Positions 1 through 8,393 of a stretch of 64,000 nucleotides of DNA are shown piece after piece (position 1 is the stretch's first letter; the number at the start of each line of letters is the position of its first letter). The position numbers were made by a program, and so were the translations under genes. Under the pieces are notes generated by a model. It made no database searches and had not been told where the DNA came from. It saw only the letters and a program-made list of their open reading frames with translations. Origin of the DNA: Mesostigma viride (taxonomy: Eukaryota; Streptophyta; Mesostigmatophyceae; Mesostigmatales; Mesostigmataceae); assembly GCA_009746045.1 (NCBI GenBank), contig RPFO01000296.1, positions 2,018,564 to 2,082,563 on the forward strand, written 5' to 3'.

Positions 1-973
1 CCTGAGGAAGGGCATCGCCAACAAGGGGAGTAACCTGGCCAATCTGAGCGATGAAGCTCGTCCCCCCCATCACTTGTGCCCATATGGACTCACGCTCCTG
101 GGTGAGAGTGTCCAGCGGAAGGAGGTCATCAAAAATGGGGTGATCGACAATATTCTCCAGATCCACAGTGTCCATCGCCTGTGGTGCCGTGTCGGCAGGG
201 GGCTGGGGCTGGGGCTGGGGCTCGGGCTGGGGTGCCGGTGGTGCGGGCGGCTCGGTGCCAAACCTCTTGGCACTCTCCCTCAAAATGCGGTCTCCGCACA
301 GCTTGTAAATCTGCTTGGACGCGATCTCCCTGCGCAACAAAAGCTCGCTCACTACGACCCCGTGCGCGGCCTCGGTGTGCTTTAGGTAGATCTCCCTGGA
401 CAACTCCGCGGTCTGCCTCGACAGAAACGCGATCAATTGGGACGTCTCCTTCATCTGGGGGAGGTTCGTCTCCATCTCGCGGATGCGCTCCAATACGATC
501 TTAAACTCCTGCGAGCATTTCTCGGCGCTGGACTCGCCGAGCGCAGAAAACTCCTTGAAAATGTTGTCGATCTTTACCCTCAGTTTCTTGACCACCTCTC
601 CGATGGGCGCAGACAGTTCAGAAGGGATCCAACCACGGGTTGGAGGGGGGCATACAGCCAGGTCGGGGTTTGCCCACCTGATGACATGGACCACAAAGTT
701 TATGTCCACTGTGCCGTCTTCGTAGAGGGGGAAGAGCCCTGTCTTCTTCAAGAAGGCGTTAGCCAGAGACTTCCCGTCTATCCCGTGCGAGAACTTTGTG
801 TGGTTCTTGGTCCCATTAGAAAAAACCTTCACAAGGTCTGCCAAGCTCACAAACCTGTGCAAAGCCACCTTTATGTGACCAGGGCGTTTCACACCCTCAA
901 TCTCACTGATGGGCTCGTAAAGCTGGTGTCCATTACTATCGCTGACAAACTGGATGTAGTCAAATGCCTCCAT
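1..973 (-). CDS. Coiled-coil protein of unknown function, cut by the left edge
   Basis: Reading leftward from the ATG at 973, the frame stays open for 324 codons to the window edge, so the C-terminus is missing. The N-terminal ~110 residues look globular, with a basic start, an SLADLVKVF helix and an aromatic FVVHVIRWANPDL segment that weakly recalls a KilA-N-like fold. Residues ~125-220 are charged and heptad-like (coiled coil). A Pro/Gln-rich linker follows, then an acidic segment (DHPIFDDLLPLD). The domain plus coiled-coil layout resembles the gene at 23963. Function is unknown; the KilA-like reading is only an inference. Confidence 0.75.
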   Translation of the reverse strand, partial: MEAFDYIQFVSDSNGHQLYEPISEIEGVKRPGHIKVALHRFVSLADLVKVFSNGTKNHTKFSHGIDGKSLANAFLKKTGLFPLYEDGTVDINFVVHVIRWANPDLAVCPPPTRGWIPSELSAPIGEVVKKLRVKIDNIFKEFSALGESSAEKCSQEFKIVLERIREMETNLPQMKETSQLIAFLSRQTAELSREIYLKHTEAAHGVVVSELLLRREIASKQIYKLCGDRILRESAKRFGTEPPAPPAPQPEPQPQPQPPADTAPQAMDTVDLENIVDHPIFDDLLPLDTLTQERESIWAQVMGGTSFIAQIGQVTPLVGDALPQ

Positions 974-1460
974 GGCTGCTTGTGTCTGTCTACAGGCGGT
1001 TCGTGAGGTGAGAGAGTCTCTTCAGACGGTCGCAGACCATTTTAGGGGCATTTTTCTTATCACGCTGTCATCAGGGGTGGATTTTTTTCACACCCAGATG
1101 GACCCCAAAACGGGGGCGAAGCGCCAGATATTTCGTGGACAGGAACTCACTGAACCGGATGGTTCCAGAAGTTTTGCATGGCTGGTGGCGCTGACAAATA
1201 TCTCGTAACCGCCAGATATCCCCGTGACTGTGTTTCCTGACCGCACGTAAGTCGGAGATGCTCCTGGGGAGTCTCTGGACGTTTTGGGCCACTAGAAATA
1301 TTTCGTAACCGCGCGAAAAATCCGTGACTGTACCTGTAACCGTCCGTGGGATGCATTTCGAGATCCCATAGAATCGTAACCGTCGAAAAGATCGCGGGAG
1401 TGCACTCTGGTGCCGGTACTGGACGGACGGTACCGGCGCCGCGCCAAAACCCGAAAACCG

Positions 1461-1490
1461 CCGGGCCTATACAGATTTGCACAGGCCCGG
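1461..1490. repeat. Dispersed hairpin element, copy 1
   Basis: CCGGGCCT is mirrored exactly by AGGCCCGG; extending inward gives 11 paired positions out of 13 around a GATT loop. It belongs to a family with copies at 1530, 23159, 23285 and 62853. Confidence 0.75.
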
Positions 1491-1529
1491 TCCACTTGGC
1501 GAGTCGGGGCTTCAGACGAATTTTACAGC

Positions 1530-1555
1530 GAGCCTATGCAAAACTGTATGGGCTC
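1530..1555. repeat. Dispersed hairpin element, copy 2
   Basis: GAGCCTATGCA and TGTATGGGCTC pair over 11 positions with two G-U type pairs around an AAAC loop. A CTTGGCGAG word lies shortly upstream (about 1496), as it also does before the 23159 copy. Confidence 0.75.
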
Positions 1556-1784
1556 CCCGCGTATCGGCCGCGCCAAAATTTACCGAACCGTATAGTATCG
1601 TATTGAGACGTCTGTAATGCTCGCCGTTTCCGGAATTGTACCCAGTTTGGCGATCCGTGCCTCCTCGGATAATAACTCGGCGCCGGCCCCGAAAAGCATA
1701 TGGGACAGGACGGTGTTTTTCGTGGGAAAACAGCGACCTTACCCGAGCTTGTTCGGGGTCCACACGCTGGAAAAGGACAGAAAA

Positions 1785-2180
1785 ATGAGCGGAATTGTCC
1801 GCCCAATGACCCACATAATAGCCTTTGAGGAGCTGGACACCGCATCAAAAATGTCACTGGTGTTGTGGGAAGATGACAAAGAGGACAGGATGGCCGAATA
1901 CAGCTTGGAAAATGACAAGGTGGAGGACTGCGTGCTGGACAAAATACTGGAGCCGGAGGTCATGTTAGATGATCGCGAGATGATGAGCAGACTGAGTCAG
2001 ATGAGCATCCAGGCCTTCACTTTTGATGACGCCCAGTCCTTCTGCATGTTTCATGGATTTGTGCTGGACATGGTATCAAAGACAGAGGATGCAGAGGAAC
2101 TTGTGTTCGCCATCACCAAACACTACCCGCGAGGGGATTGCTCGTCATACACGATGATGCTGGAGAGTTACATGGATTAG
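1785..2180 (+). CDS. Small acidic protein of unknown function
   Basis: 131 residues from the ATG in AAAAATGAGC. I chose this start because protein-like composition begins here; the same frame is open upstream to 1617 and a longer form cannot be excluded. The product is acidic and methionine-rich, with the core LSQMSIQAFTFDDAQSFCMF, and has no signal peptide, membrane segment or known motif. It runs convergently toward the gene at 2224-2622, with a shared AT-rich hairpin carrying poly(A) signals in between. Confidence 0.6.
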   Translation: MSGIVRPMTHIIAFEELDTASKMSLVLWEDDKEDRMAEYSLENDKVEDCVLDKILEPEVMLDDREMMSRLSQMSIQAFTFDDAQSFCMFHGFVLDMVSKTEDAEELVFAITKHYPRGDCSSYTMMLESYMD

Positions 2181-2192
2181 AGTGAATGTCAT

Positions 2193-2223
2193 TTTATTAT
2201 TCGTAATGAATGTAAATAATAAA
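2193..2223. terminator. 3' hairpin with poly(A) signals on both strands
   Basis: TTTATTATT (2193-2201) is mirrored exactly by AATAATAAA (2215-2223) around a 13-nt loop. It sits between two convergent stop codons, so both transcripts could end in the same hairpin. Confidence 0.6.
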
Positions 2224-2622
2224 TTACTCGACCGCCACGGCAGCCGGTGCAGAGGACTCGGGCACCTCATCATTGTGGGTGTTCCCGCCCTTCTTGGAGT
2301 TGTTGTTACCGAGCACGTATTTCAGCGCAAAGTCTCCCGCCGTCATGTCGTTAAAGAGCAGGTGCTGGGTCTGGATGGCTGCCCCCTTCCTCCTGATCTG
2401 ATTGAGACACTTTCTCACGTCCCCGACGCTCATGTCGGGCACGGAGGAGCTCATGACGTGGGTGCGGGCGTTCTCGGCCGCCTTGCTCGCGTCACTGGAA
2501 CTGGGAGCATCCGCGGTCACAGGGGCGTCGGCGCTCGCGGTCGCGGTGACCCTCCTCTTCTTGGTCTTCTTCTCGACAACGGGCGCCGCGTTTTCCTGGA
2601 CAGCTGGCTGAGGGGTCTCCAT
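2224..2622 (-). CDS. Small Ala/Ser-rich protein with basic N-terminal patch
   Basis: 132 residues. The first ~60 are low complexity, Ala/Pro/Ser-rich with a KKTKKRR patch that could bind nucleic acid or act as a nuclear signal. Residues ~60-105 look folded (DVRKCLNQIRRKGAAIQTQH). The tail is polar. There is no membrane segment and I do not recognise the family. The gene is divergent from the VLTF3-like gene with ~125 bp between starts, so the two may share a promoter region. Confidence 0.65.
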   Translation of the reverse strand: METPQPAVQENAAPVVEKKTKKRRVTATASADAPVTADAPSSSDASKAAENARTHVMSSSVPDMSVGDVRKCLNQIRRKGAAIQTQHLLFNDMTAGDFALKYVLGNNNSKKGGNTHNDEVPESSAPAAVAVE

Positions 2623-2748
2623 TTGTTGGCGTGGTCGTGGTATGAACTTAGCCTGGATAATTTATCCCGCGTTCTAAGCGCACCACACCGCGTTTGGAAC
2701 GCGCGTCCAGAAAATTTTGTCAGCGAATAGTAGGACGCTCTGGACACG

Positions 2749-3861
2749 ATGGCTGTCAGTGTCACTCACTACAACGTGGAGGCCGTCATGCAGCAGTGCA
2801 TCGACACCCTGCAGGGCAGGCAGAGGCAGCTCGGTCAATGGAAGGAGGAAGCCGACAGGCTCGAGAGGGTGGCGGAGGCGGAGGCGGAATGGGACGCCAA
2901 GATGAAAGCCAAGTCTGCCGCCAGGGCACTGCGATACAACATAGCAAAGGTGGAGGGGGGCGAGTACGACGAGTTCTTGCTGGACGTCCTGCCGACGTAC
3001 CGGAAGTACAAGGACACCTTCGACCGTGCCAAGAAGCGTAAGAAGGCCGACCCGGCGTCCGCGGCCGCGGCACGCCCGCCTTTGCCGACGGACAAGAAGC
3101 ACGGGAGCAACAGGGGCGAGATTTTTCGCGAGTTCATCCGAGTCGTGCAGAAGTACCCCTTCCTGAACATCATGACGGACGCGGCCCAGGTGACAGAGGA
3201 CGCGGACCTGTACGGCTTCTGCCCCGCGTGCAACACCAACATGGTGGAGAACTCTCGCGAGGCGCTGCTGCTGTGCTCGGCGTGCGGCCTCACGTCCGAG
3301 ATGTGCAATGACTCGGAAAGGAACGTGCCCTACGGCACCCCCGTGTGCGTGACCGACTACTGCTACAAGCGGATCAACCACTTCAACGAGACGCTCGCCC
3401 AGTTCCACGCGAGGGAGAAGTCCTCCATACCGCAAGACGTGATCGACAGCCTCTCCTCGGAGTTCAAGAAGGCCAGGATCGCGGACACCAGCGCGCTGAC
3501 ACCCAGCATTGTGCGCAAGTTCCTCCGCAAGCTGCGGCTGTCAAAGTACTTCGAGCACTCGGTCCAGATCACGCACATGTTCAACGGCACCCCGCCCCCC
3601 ACCATGACCCAGGCGCAGGAGGAGAAACTGAGGACGATGTTCCGCCTGGTGCAGGACCCGTTCGAGCAGGTGGTGCCGAAGGGGCGCAAGAACTTCCTCA
3701 ACTACTCGTACTGCATCCACAAGATGTGCCAGCTCCTGGAATACGACGAGTTCCTCTCCCACTTCCCTCTGCTGAAGAGCAAGGAGAAGCTGTGGGAGCA
3801 GGATGAGATTTGGAAGAACATTTGCAAGAAGCTCAACTGGCAGTTCATCCCCTCCAAGTGA
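2749..3861 (+). CDS. VLTF3: VLTF3-like late transcription factor
   Basis: 370 residues. This is the NCLDV family related to poxvirus VLTF-3, which activates late (virion) gene transcription with the viral RNA polymerase. The N-terminal ~130 residues are charged, partly coiled coil and variable. The zinc ribbon follows, CPAC at 158-161 and CSAC at 176-179. The conserved C-terminal part includes CYKRINHFNETLAQF and a long helical tail ending in WQFIPS. Order and spacing match the family. The ATG follows an AT-rich stretch; in the cell the protein would act in the viral factory or nucleus. Confidence 0.93.
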   Translation: MAVSVTHYNVEAVMQQCIDTLQGRQRQLGQWKEEADRLERVAEAEAEWDAKMKAKSAARALRYNIAKVEGGEYDEFLLDVLPTYRKYKDTFDRAKKRKKADPASAAAARPPLPTDKKHGSNRGEIFREFIRVVQKYPFLNIMTDAAQVTEDADLYGFCPACNTNMVENSREALLLCSACGLTSEMCNDSERNVPYGTPVCVTDYCYKRINHFNETLAQFHAREKSSIPQDVIDSLSSEFKKARIADTSALTPSIVRKFLRKLRLSKYFEHSVQITHMFNGTPPPTMTQAQEEKLRTMFRLVQDPFEQVVPKGRKNFLNYSYCIHKMCQLLEYDEFLSHFPLLKSKEKLWEQDEIWKNICKKLNWQFIPSK

Positions 3862-3917
3862 GTCCCGGGCGCGTTTAAGCGGGGCGGATTGTGTGCGCTG
3901 ATAGGTAATCGACAACC

Positions 3918-4343
3918 ATGACGCTCGGTCTGATCGCCCTCAACTGCCCGGTGGCCAGGAATCTCACCCGTGCCGGGATGTACCGCCCTTCTATCAGCAA
4001 ATCGCACTTTTGCGAGGTGGACGCGGACATCGACGACTCGCGCGACCTGTTGGAGCTTCACTCGTTCAGGTTCAGGGTCCCGCACGACTCACACCCCTCG
4101 GACGACGACATGCGCGCCGTGAACATGCTCTTTGCCATCTTGCGGGGCAGGTACCCGCGCGACCACGTCACCATCGTGAACTTCGAGGACCACTCCACTC
4201 TCTACGGCAAGGCTTACATCGTGACGTCAGATGACTCCAACGGCCCGATGCCCTTCGACGACTTCAGGGCCCAGAGCACGCTCGTGACCTCTGAACTGCG
4301 CGAGAGGCGGACCGAGAAGGAGGTGGTGTACGAGTACCCTTGA
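3918..4343 (+). CDS. Unknown 141-residue protein
   Basis: 141 residues, following the VLTF3-like gene on the same strand after 56 bp. The sequence is soluble-looking, with many Asp/Glu/Arg and alternating hydrophobics (HVTIVNFEDHSTLYGKAYIV) that suggest a small alpha/beta fold. No motif was recognised. GC-rich third positions like its neighbours support a real gene. Its stop is followed within 10 bp by the decayed KilA/BRO-like fragment. Confidence 0.65.
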   Translation: MTLGLIALNCPVARNLTRAGMYRPSISKSHFCEVDADIDDSRDLLELHSFRFRVPHDSHPSDDDMRAVNMLFAILRGRYPRDHVTIVNFEDHSTLYGKAYIVTSDDSNGPMPFDDFRAQSTLVTSELRERRTEKEVVYEYP

Positions 4344-4350
4344 GCGTCTG

Positions 4351-4440
4351 GTAGCAGCCAATCCTGAAGTTGTCTCTTAGAGACTTTAAATTTCCCCGGG
4401 ACATGCAGAGAGACACCCTCGTCCCAGGGTGGAATTCTTG
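4351..4440 (+). pseudogene. Decayed fragment of a KilA/BRO-like gene
   Basis: The DNA from GTAGCAGCCAATCCTGAAGT onward matches the intact paralog at 5268 at 19 of 20 positions. Further on, a TTTAAATTTCC block and a GAGAGACACCC block line up with the FKFPG...TPV core of the paralogs at 5103, 52275 and 55683. In-frame stops and small deletions break the frame. It ends where a 21-bp tandem repeat begins. It is therefore a remnant, not a functional gene. Confidence 0.65.
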
Positions 4441-4568
4441 ATCTAGTGACCTGTAAATCTGATATAGTGAGCTGGCAATATTGATCTCGTGACCTGGAAA
4501 TCTGATCTCATGAGCTGGAAATCTTTTCATAATGAGCTGGCAATCTTGATCTCGTGACCTGGATATTT
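4440..4568 (+). repeat. Six tandem ~21-22 bp repeats
   Basis: Units begin near 4440, 4461, 4483, 4504, 4526 and 4548. Each carries a core such as GTGACCTGGAAATCT or ATGAGCTGGAAATCT; two sub-types alternate for the first four. The array starts at the end of the decayed fragment and precedes the small gene at 4688. Confidence 0.85.
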
Positions 4569-4687
4569 TTGCAGTGTGACAGCTAAGTGCAAAACAGCTA
4601 TTTCAGACGGTCACGGCACTTCCACAGCCGTGTATTCTCAGGAGCCAGAGCCACACAGTCCACACTCGGACGCCGCTTCTGTCCGCG

Positions 4688-4960
4688 ATGGGTTTGACCC
4701 GCGCCGCTGCCAAAGAGGAGGCAGCCAAGAAAAAGGCCAACGAGAAAGCCGCCGTGATATTCGCCCGCCTATTGCGTGACAACCCAGAATTGAGCGCGTA
4801 CGTTACGTACGAGGGCGGCGAGCCCTGGGCGTCCCCGGAAGGACTCCGCGTCATTTTGTCTAAGATGCGCCTCAACAGCGAACAACGGGAGACGGCGAAG
4901 GCGATATGCGATTGGGCGGACGCACGGGTGTCCTCTAAGAAATTATCGCCGCCCTCATAA
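4688..4960 (+). CDS. Small helical protein of unknown function
   Basis: 90 residues from ATGGGTTTGACC. The N-terminus is Ala/Lys/Glu-rich and helical (AAAKEEAAKKKANEKAAVIF). The middle has an ELSAYVTYEGGEPWASPEG segment, and the C-terminal half is predicted helical. No known motif. Codon use is GC-rich like confirmed genes. A KilA/BRO-like gene follows 142 bp downstream on the same strand. Confidence 0.55.
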   Translation: MGLTRAAAKEEAAKKKANEKAAVIFARLLRDNPELSAYVTYEGGEPWASPEGLRVILSKMRLNSEQRETAKAICDWADARVSSKKLSPPS

Positions 4961-5102
4961 GCACCCCTCACGCACCGTCTGGCCTCGTAGAAGCGTACGA
5001 CCCACTTGATTAACGTGATACTGTTCAGGACGATCACCCCGGTCGTCCGCGGTGCGCCCACACGCAGCCAATTTTGCCCGAGAATAGTACGCGACGTCCA
5101 CC

Positions 5103-5945
5103 ATGTCCGCGCTCGTCCACTACCTGACACCCGCGGACGGGGGTGAGGACGACCCCAGGTTTGCGGGCAAGATGCGCGTGACGGATGACGGCATAAACGT
5201 ATCACTGTATGACATGATGTCATCATTAGGGATGTCCAACCCTCACATATACTGGAAACGCCTAGTAGAAGCCAATCCTGAAGTACTAACATTTTGTACA
5301 TCCTTCAAATTTCCTGGTCGGGGACAGAACAAAACCCCAGTAACCAATCGCCAGGGGTTGACCAAGATCATAATGCTGCTCCCCGGCAAGATCGCTGCCA
5401 AGTTCAGGCACGAGCTATCCGTCCTGTTGGAGCGCTACCTTAATGCTGACCGCTCGCTCGCTGAGGACATACTGAAGAGGGCGGGCAGCGACGAGGGCGC
5501 CGTCGCCGACCTGAGCGAGAACACGCGCATCCAGAGCTCGGTGGCGACCAAGGAGCTCAACGCGGTCATCAAGGGCTACGGTGACGCAAACCCTCACAGC
5601 GGCCTGCTATACCCCGCGGTGCACAACACCAACAACCTGGCCGTGACCGGCAAGACGGCGAGCGAGTTGCGTTCGATCTATGGCACAAAAGGGTCGTCTC
5701 GCAACACCAACACCAAGGTGCAGTCCGCCGCGATGTGTTTTCTCCAAACGACCGAGGCGGACGAGATCAGTCAGACGGGCGCCAACCCTGTTGTGGTCGC
5801 CAAGAGGTGCAGGGAGATGCTCGAGCCCATATTTAAGGCGAGGGGTCTCCACAACTTGGTGGCCGACACCGAGTTCATCAAGGACAACGTGAAAGTTATG
5901 CGTCTGAACCAGCAGGCCAACAGGGCCAGTGTTGTCGCAGTGTGA
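5103..5945 (+). CDS. KilA/BRO-like putative DNA-binding protein, paralog 1
   Basis: 280 residues. It is one of three paralogs here (also 52275 and 55683). They share an N-terminal ALVxYLxP motif, then D-P-x-x-A-x-K-x-R-V-T. The core at about 68-120 reads FKFPGxGQxxTPV, then a xIxxLLPGxxAAxFR helix and an ERYLxADxSLA helix. The layout (small beta part, GL/GI turn, LLPG helix, RYL helix) resembles the BRO-N/KilA-N DNA-binding superfamily, but I infer this rather than see a classical signature. The C-terminal half differs between paralogs and is helical. A perfect hairpin follows the stop codon. Confidence 0.75.
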   Translation: MSALVHYLTPADGGEDDPRFAGKMRVTDDGINVSLYDMMSSLGMSNPHIYWKRLVEANPEVLTFCTSFKFPGRGQNKTPVTNRQGLTKIIMLLPGKIAAKFRHELSVLLERYLNADRSLAEDILKRAGSDEGAVADLSENTRIQSSVATKELNAVIKGYGDANPHSGLLYPAVHNTNNLAVTGKTASELRSIYGTKGSSRNTNTKVQSAAMCFLQTTEADEISQTGANPVVVAKRCREMLEPIFKARGLHNLVADTEFIKDNVKVMRLNQQANRASVVAV

Positions 5946-5957
5946 TTCAAGCAATTA

Positions 5958-5986
5958 CGAAATGGTTACCACTTGTAACCATTTCG
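5958..5986 (+). terminator. Perfect 12-bp stem hairpin after stop codon
   Basis: CGAAATGGTTAC is mirrored exactly by GTAACCATTTCG around a 5-nt loop, 12 bp after the stop of the KilA/BRO-like gene. Its position suggests a transcript 3'-end signal, as hairpins serve in some giant viruses. Confidence 0.7.
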
Positions 5987-6143
5987 CTTCCAATTGTACC
6001 CTACTGGAGGTCGTGCCACTGCCCGGGGACACTTGTTAAGATAATAAAAGCAATTTAATTTAAATTTATTGATCAATAAGAAGTGGTGACCCCACTGTCA
6101 CTTTCACATGTCACTTCCACCCACACACAAAATTCAAAATGAC

Positions 6144-6158
6144 AGGTTGTAACAACCT
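6144..6158 (-). terminator. Short palindrome at the PCNA 3' end
   Basis: AGGTTGT and ACAACCT pair around one base directly behind the PCNA stop codon. AATAAA signals for both convergent genes lie in the AT-rich stretch at 6040-6080. Confidence 0.45.
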
Positions 6159-6940
6159 CAATCGTTCATGTCGATGTCCGCGTCGATCTTGGGGGCCAGC
6201 GCGAACAGAAGCACGCCCAAGTCCCCCACCTTGTACTTCACTATGATGGGGTAATCGTGGCTCAAAAACAACTGCACACTATTGCACAACCCCGCGCTCT
6301 TAGAGAAAGTGCACAGGTAACGAAGCGAGTACACCTCGTTGATCGTCTCGTCCTCGTCCTTCACGTCCACCTCCATCTCCGGGAACTCCTCACCGATTTC
6401 CAGGTGACAGTCGCCGATGTCCCCGGAACAGGACATGGTGATGTGCCTGCCCTCGCACTTCACGTTCACAGTGTCGGCCACCACCGAGAGGTCGCGGCAG
6501 ATCTTCTGGAACTCGGAGCTGACCATGGTGATCGCGACCGAGTACTCCTTCTCCGGTATTTCCAGAGTGTTCTCGTCGATGTCCAGCAGCTTCATCGAGT
6601 AGGACCACCGGGTGTTCTTCACCTTGTTCACGATGTTGATCTCCATCACCTCCTGCTTCGTCGCGTCCAGACGCAGCTCCAGCTCGTCGTTGCTGGACAC
6701 GTTCTTGAGCAGCTTGTACAGGTTCAGCAAACTCACGCCCACCGTGAAGTTCTGCGAGCAAGAGTACTCCTCGATCTTGTCCGCTTGCAAGTTCACATGG
6801 AACAGCGCGCAGTGGCACCCGTCCATGGCGGTGATGTGCACGCCATTGGGGTCGAACCGCACGTTCACGTCGTTGGTCAGCTCTTTCAAGGCCTCCACCA
6901 AGAGCTTTATGGAGGACCCCTGCACCGTCCTGAACTCCAT
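6158..6940 (-). CDS. PCNA: PCNA sliding clamp
   Basis: 260 residues from MEFRTVQGSS, the usual PCNA length; an upstream in-frame ATG adds 18 residues with no family counterpart. The two clamp domains are visible. The N-terminal one carries PNGVHITAMDGCHCALF, matching the family's QAMD-type loop. The C-terminal one ends with LLFALAPKID, matching the LAPKI tail that closes the ring. PCNA encircles DNA and tethers the viral polymerase and repair enzymes. Acidic residues near the end (DADIDMND) are typical. No internal break is seen. Confidence 0.95.
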   Translation of the reverse strand: MEFRTVQGSSIKLLVEALKELTNDVNVRFDPNGVHITAMDGCHCALFHVNLQADKIEEYSCSQNFTVGVSLLNLYKLLKNVSSNDELELRLDATKQEVMEINIVNKVKNTRWSYSMKLLDIDENTLEIPEKEYSVAITMVSSEFQKICRDLSVVADTVNVKCEGRHITMSCSGDIGDCHLEIGEEFPEMEVDVKDEDETINEVYSLRYLCTFSKSAGLCNSVQLFLSHDYPIIVKYKVGDLGVLLFALAPKIDADIDMND

Positions 6941-7030
6941 TAAGGTACCCGTGCGACTGTTTTTGCCCGGTTCTAAGCGAGGGAGCGTCCACACGAGGAC
7001 GAGCGTCCGGCAGCGGACACGGGGCAGCGG

Positions 7031-7360
7031 CTAGGGTGCGAGAGTGAACGGGGCTTCGTACAGCATGCTGCCCAGGTAGGTGTAATTTATAAAGTTCGGG
7101 TCGGTGTCCTCCAAGATCGGATTCTTCCCGTTCTTCTGGAGCACGAACATGGCCGTCTTCCACTCGTTGTTGTGCTTCACCTGAGTGGTGTACAGCCTAA
7201 AGTTCCCGACGTCCAACGGGTTGGTGGTCGTCAGCGTGTCACCCGTCGCCGTGAACCGGATGCGCCCGGTGATGTTCACGTTGTCGGCTGTCAAGCGGCT
7301 GATGGAAGACATCGCGTTGATTATAGCATCAGGAAAAAGTTCGCCGCCGACCGCGGCCAA
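7031..7360 (-). CDS. Unknown beta-rich small protein
   Basis: 109 residues. Alternating hydrophobic and polar residues (NITGRIRFTATGDTL, NFRLYTTQVKHNNEW) suggest a beta-sandwich, as in small virion proteins. It has no membrane segment or signal peptide. It lies upstream of PCNA on the same strand and diverges from the gene at 7402, whose ATG is only ~40 bp away. I do not recognise the family; a structural role is a guess. Confidence 0.65.
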   Translation of the reverse strand: MAAVGGELFPDAIINAMSSISRLTADNVNITGRIRFTATGDTLTTTNPLDVGNFRLYTTQVKHNNEWKTAMFVLQKNGKNPILEDTDPNFINYTYLGSMLYEAPFTLAP

Positions 7361-7401
7361 ACGAGAGCAAAAGTTATATTATGTACACCTTAGAACGCAA
7401 C

Positions 7402-7740
7402 ATGCACAAGTGTCGCAAGGAGAAGGCCGCCACCGCGAGCTCCGAAAAGGCGCTGCTGGACGTTCTGCTGTCCGGCATGAAGCAGGGGTGGATGGCGTCG
7501 CTTGACGAAGAGGGCAACGTTGTGTTCGCCGTGCCCGAGGAAGACGACGGGCACACTGATGATGAGTCGATGGGCGGCGACGACCACTCGCACTTCGGCG
7601 ACAACGATCGAATATTCGACCTGATCGCGCACCTCGTGTCGTCGAGCTCCAAGACTCCCGAACCGCAAGGAGTAGACAAGGTCATCCAGGTGGGCGACCG
7701 AAAGATAAGGCTGACGGTTTCATTGCGGGAGGAGAAATGA
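7402..7740 (+). CDS. Small acidic protein of unknown function
   Basis: 112 residues from MHKCRKEK; an in-frame ATG seven codons earlier (7381) would give 119. The basic start is followed by a helix (SSEKALLDVLLSGMKQGW), an acidic His/Asp stretch (EEDDGHTDDESMGGDDHSH) and a beta-like end (VIQVGDRKIRLTVSL). No known motif. The stop is followed by AATTAATAAAGG, a poly(A) signal. Confidence 0.6.
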   Translation: MHKCRKEKAATASSEKALLDVLLSGMKQGWMASLDEEGNVVFAVPEEDDGHTDDESMGGDDHSHFGDNDRIFDLIAHLVSSSSKTPEPQGVDKVIQVGDRKIRLTVSLREEK

Positions 7741-7811
7741 TTGCATTCATAATTAATAAAGGCATTTAACCGTTTCAACTTAATTTGTTTGCGTCGAGTT
7801 ATAGCAGCAAC

Positions 7812-8393
7812 ATGGACGAAGAAGCTCTCAACATCCTGGACAAGTTCATGAACGAGTCGAAGCTGCCCGTACCCCCGCCGCCCCCTCTGCCGATGGAACC
7901 AGCCACCACACCGAGCACGGCGAACCAGTATATCGTGAGAGTGGGGGACACCTGGGACTCCATTGCAAAGTCCGCGCGGGTGCGCACCGACGACCTGATA
8001 GTCAAGAACCCCCACGTGCATCCTCACTACCTATCGCCAGGGGACGTGCTGAAGATCCCACTGAGGATCACCTATGACGCGTTCTCTAAGATGATACTGA
8101 ACCAAGACAACGGTGTGGCGACGGAGCGCCCCGCTGCACCCCCGCCGCAGCAACAACAGGCGCGGTCGCTATCGGGAGCGGCCGTCCAGCCCACTCGCGG
8201 GACCCCGAGCGTGCTCGGACCCCGCCCGGCTGCCAGCCTGAGTGGGGCCGGGGGCGACCCCATAAGCGCCATCATGGCACTGAGGGGGCTCAGCCAGGCA
8301 GCACCCAGCATGCCGCCGAGGGGGATCAGCCAGGCAGCACCGAGCATGTCGCAATCGTCGCGTGGATCGTCGGGCTCCGTGTTTAGGTCATGA
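7812..8393 (+). CDS. LysM-domain protein with Pro/Ala-rich tail
   Basis: 193 residues from MDEEALNILD. A LysM domain spans about 40-83 (YIVRVGDTWDSIAKS through LSPGDVLKIP), preceded by a Pro-rich spacer. LysM domains bind N-acetylglucosamine polymers such as chitin or peptidoglycan. The rest is Pro/Gln/Ser-rich, with a repeated GISQAAPSM motif. There is no signal peptide, so the protein probably sits in the virion or cytoplasm rather than being secreted by the classical route. Its last codons overlap the 3' end of the convergent MCP gene by 11 bp. Confidence 0.85.
   Translation: MDEEALNILDKFMNESKLPVPPPPPLPMEPATTPSTANQYIVRVGDTWDSIAKSARVRTDDLIVKNPHVHPHYLSPGDVLKIPLRITYDAFSKMILNQDNGVATERPAAPPPQQQQARSLSGAAVQPTRGTPSVLGPRPAASLSGAGGDPISAIMALRGLSQAAPSMPPRGISQAAPSMSQSSRGSSGSVFRS

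Larger units (their letters stand above)
974..1784. other. Non-coding interval with hairpin elements
   Basis: No convincing gene is seen on either strand. The interval carries recurring TCGTAACCG and GTGACTGT words and two copies of a hairpin element described separately (1461-1490 and 1530-1555). The frame of the next gene is open leftward to 1617, but its first part lacks protein-like composition. Confidence 0.6.
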
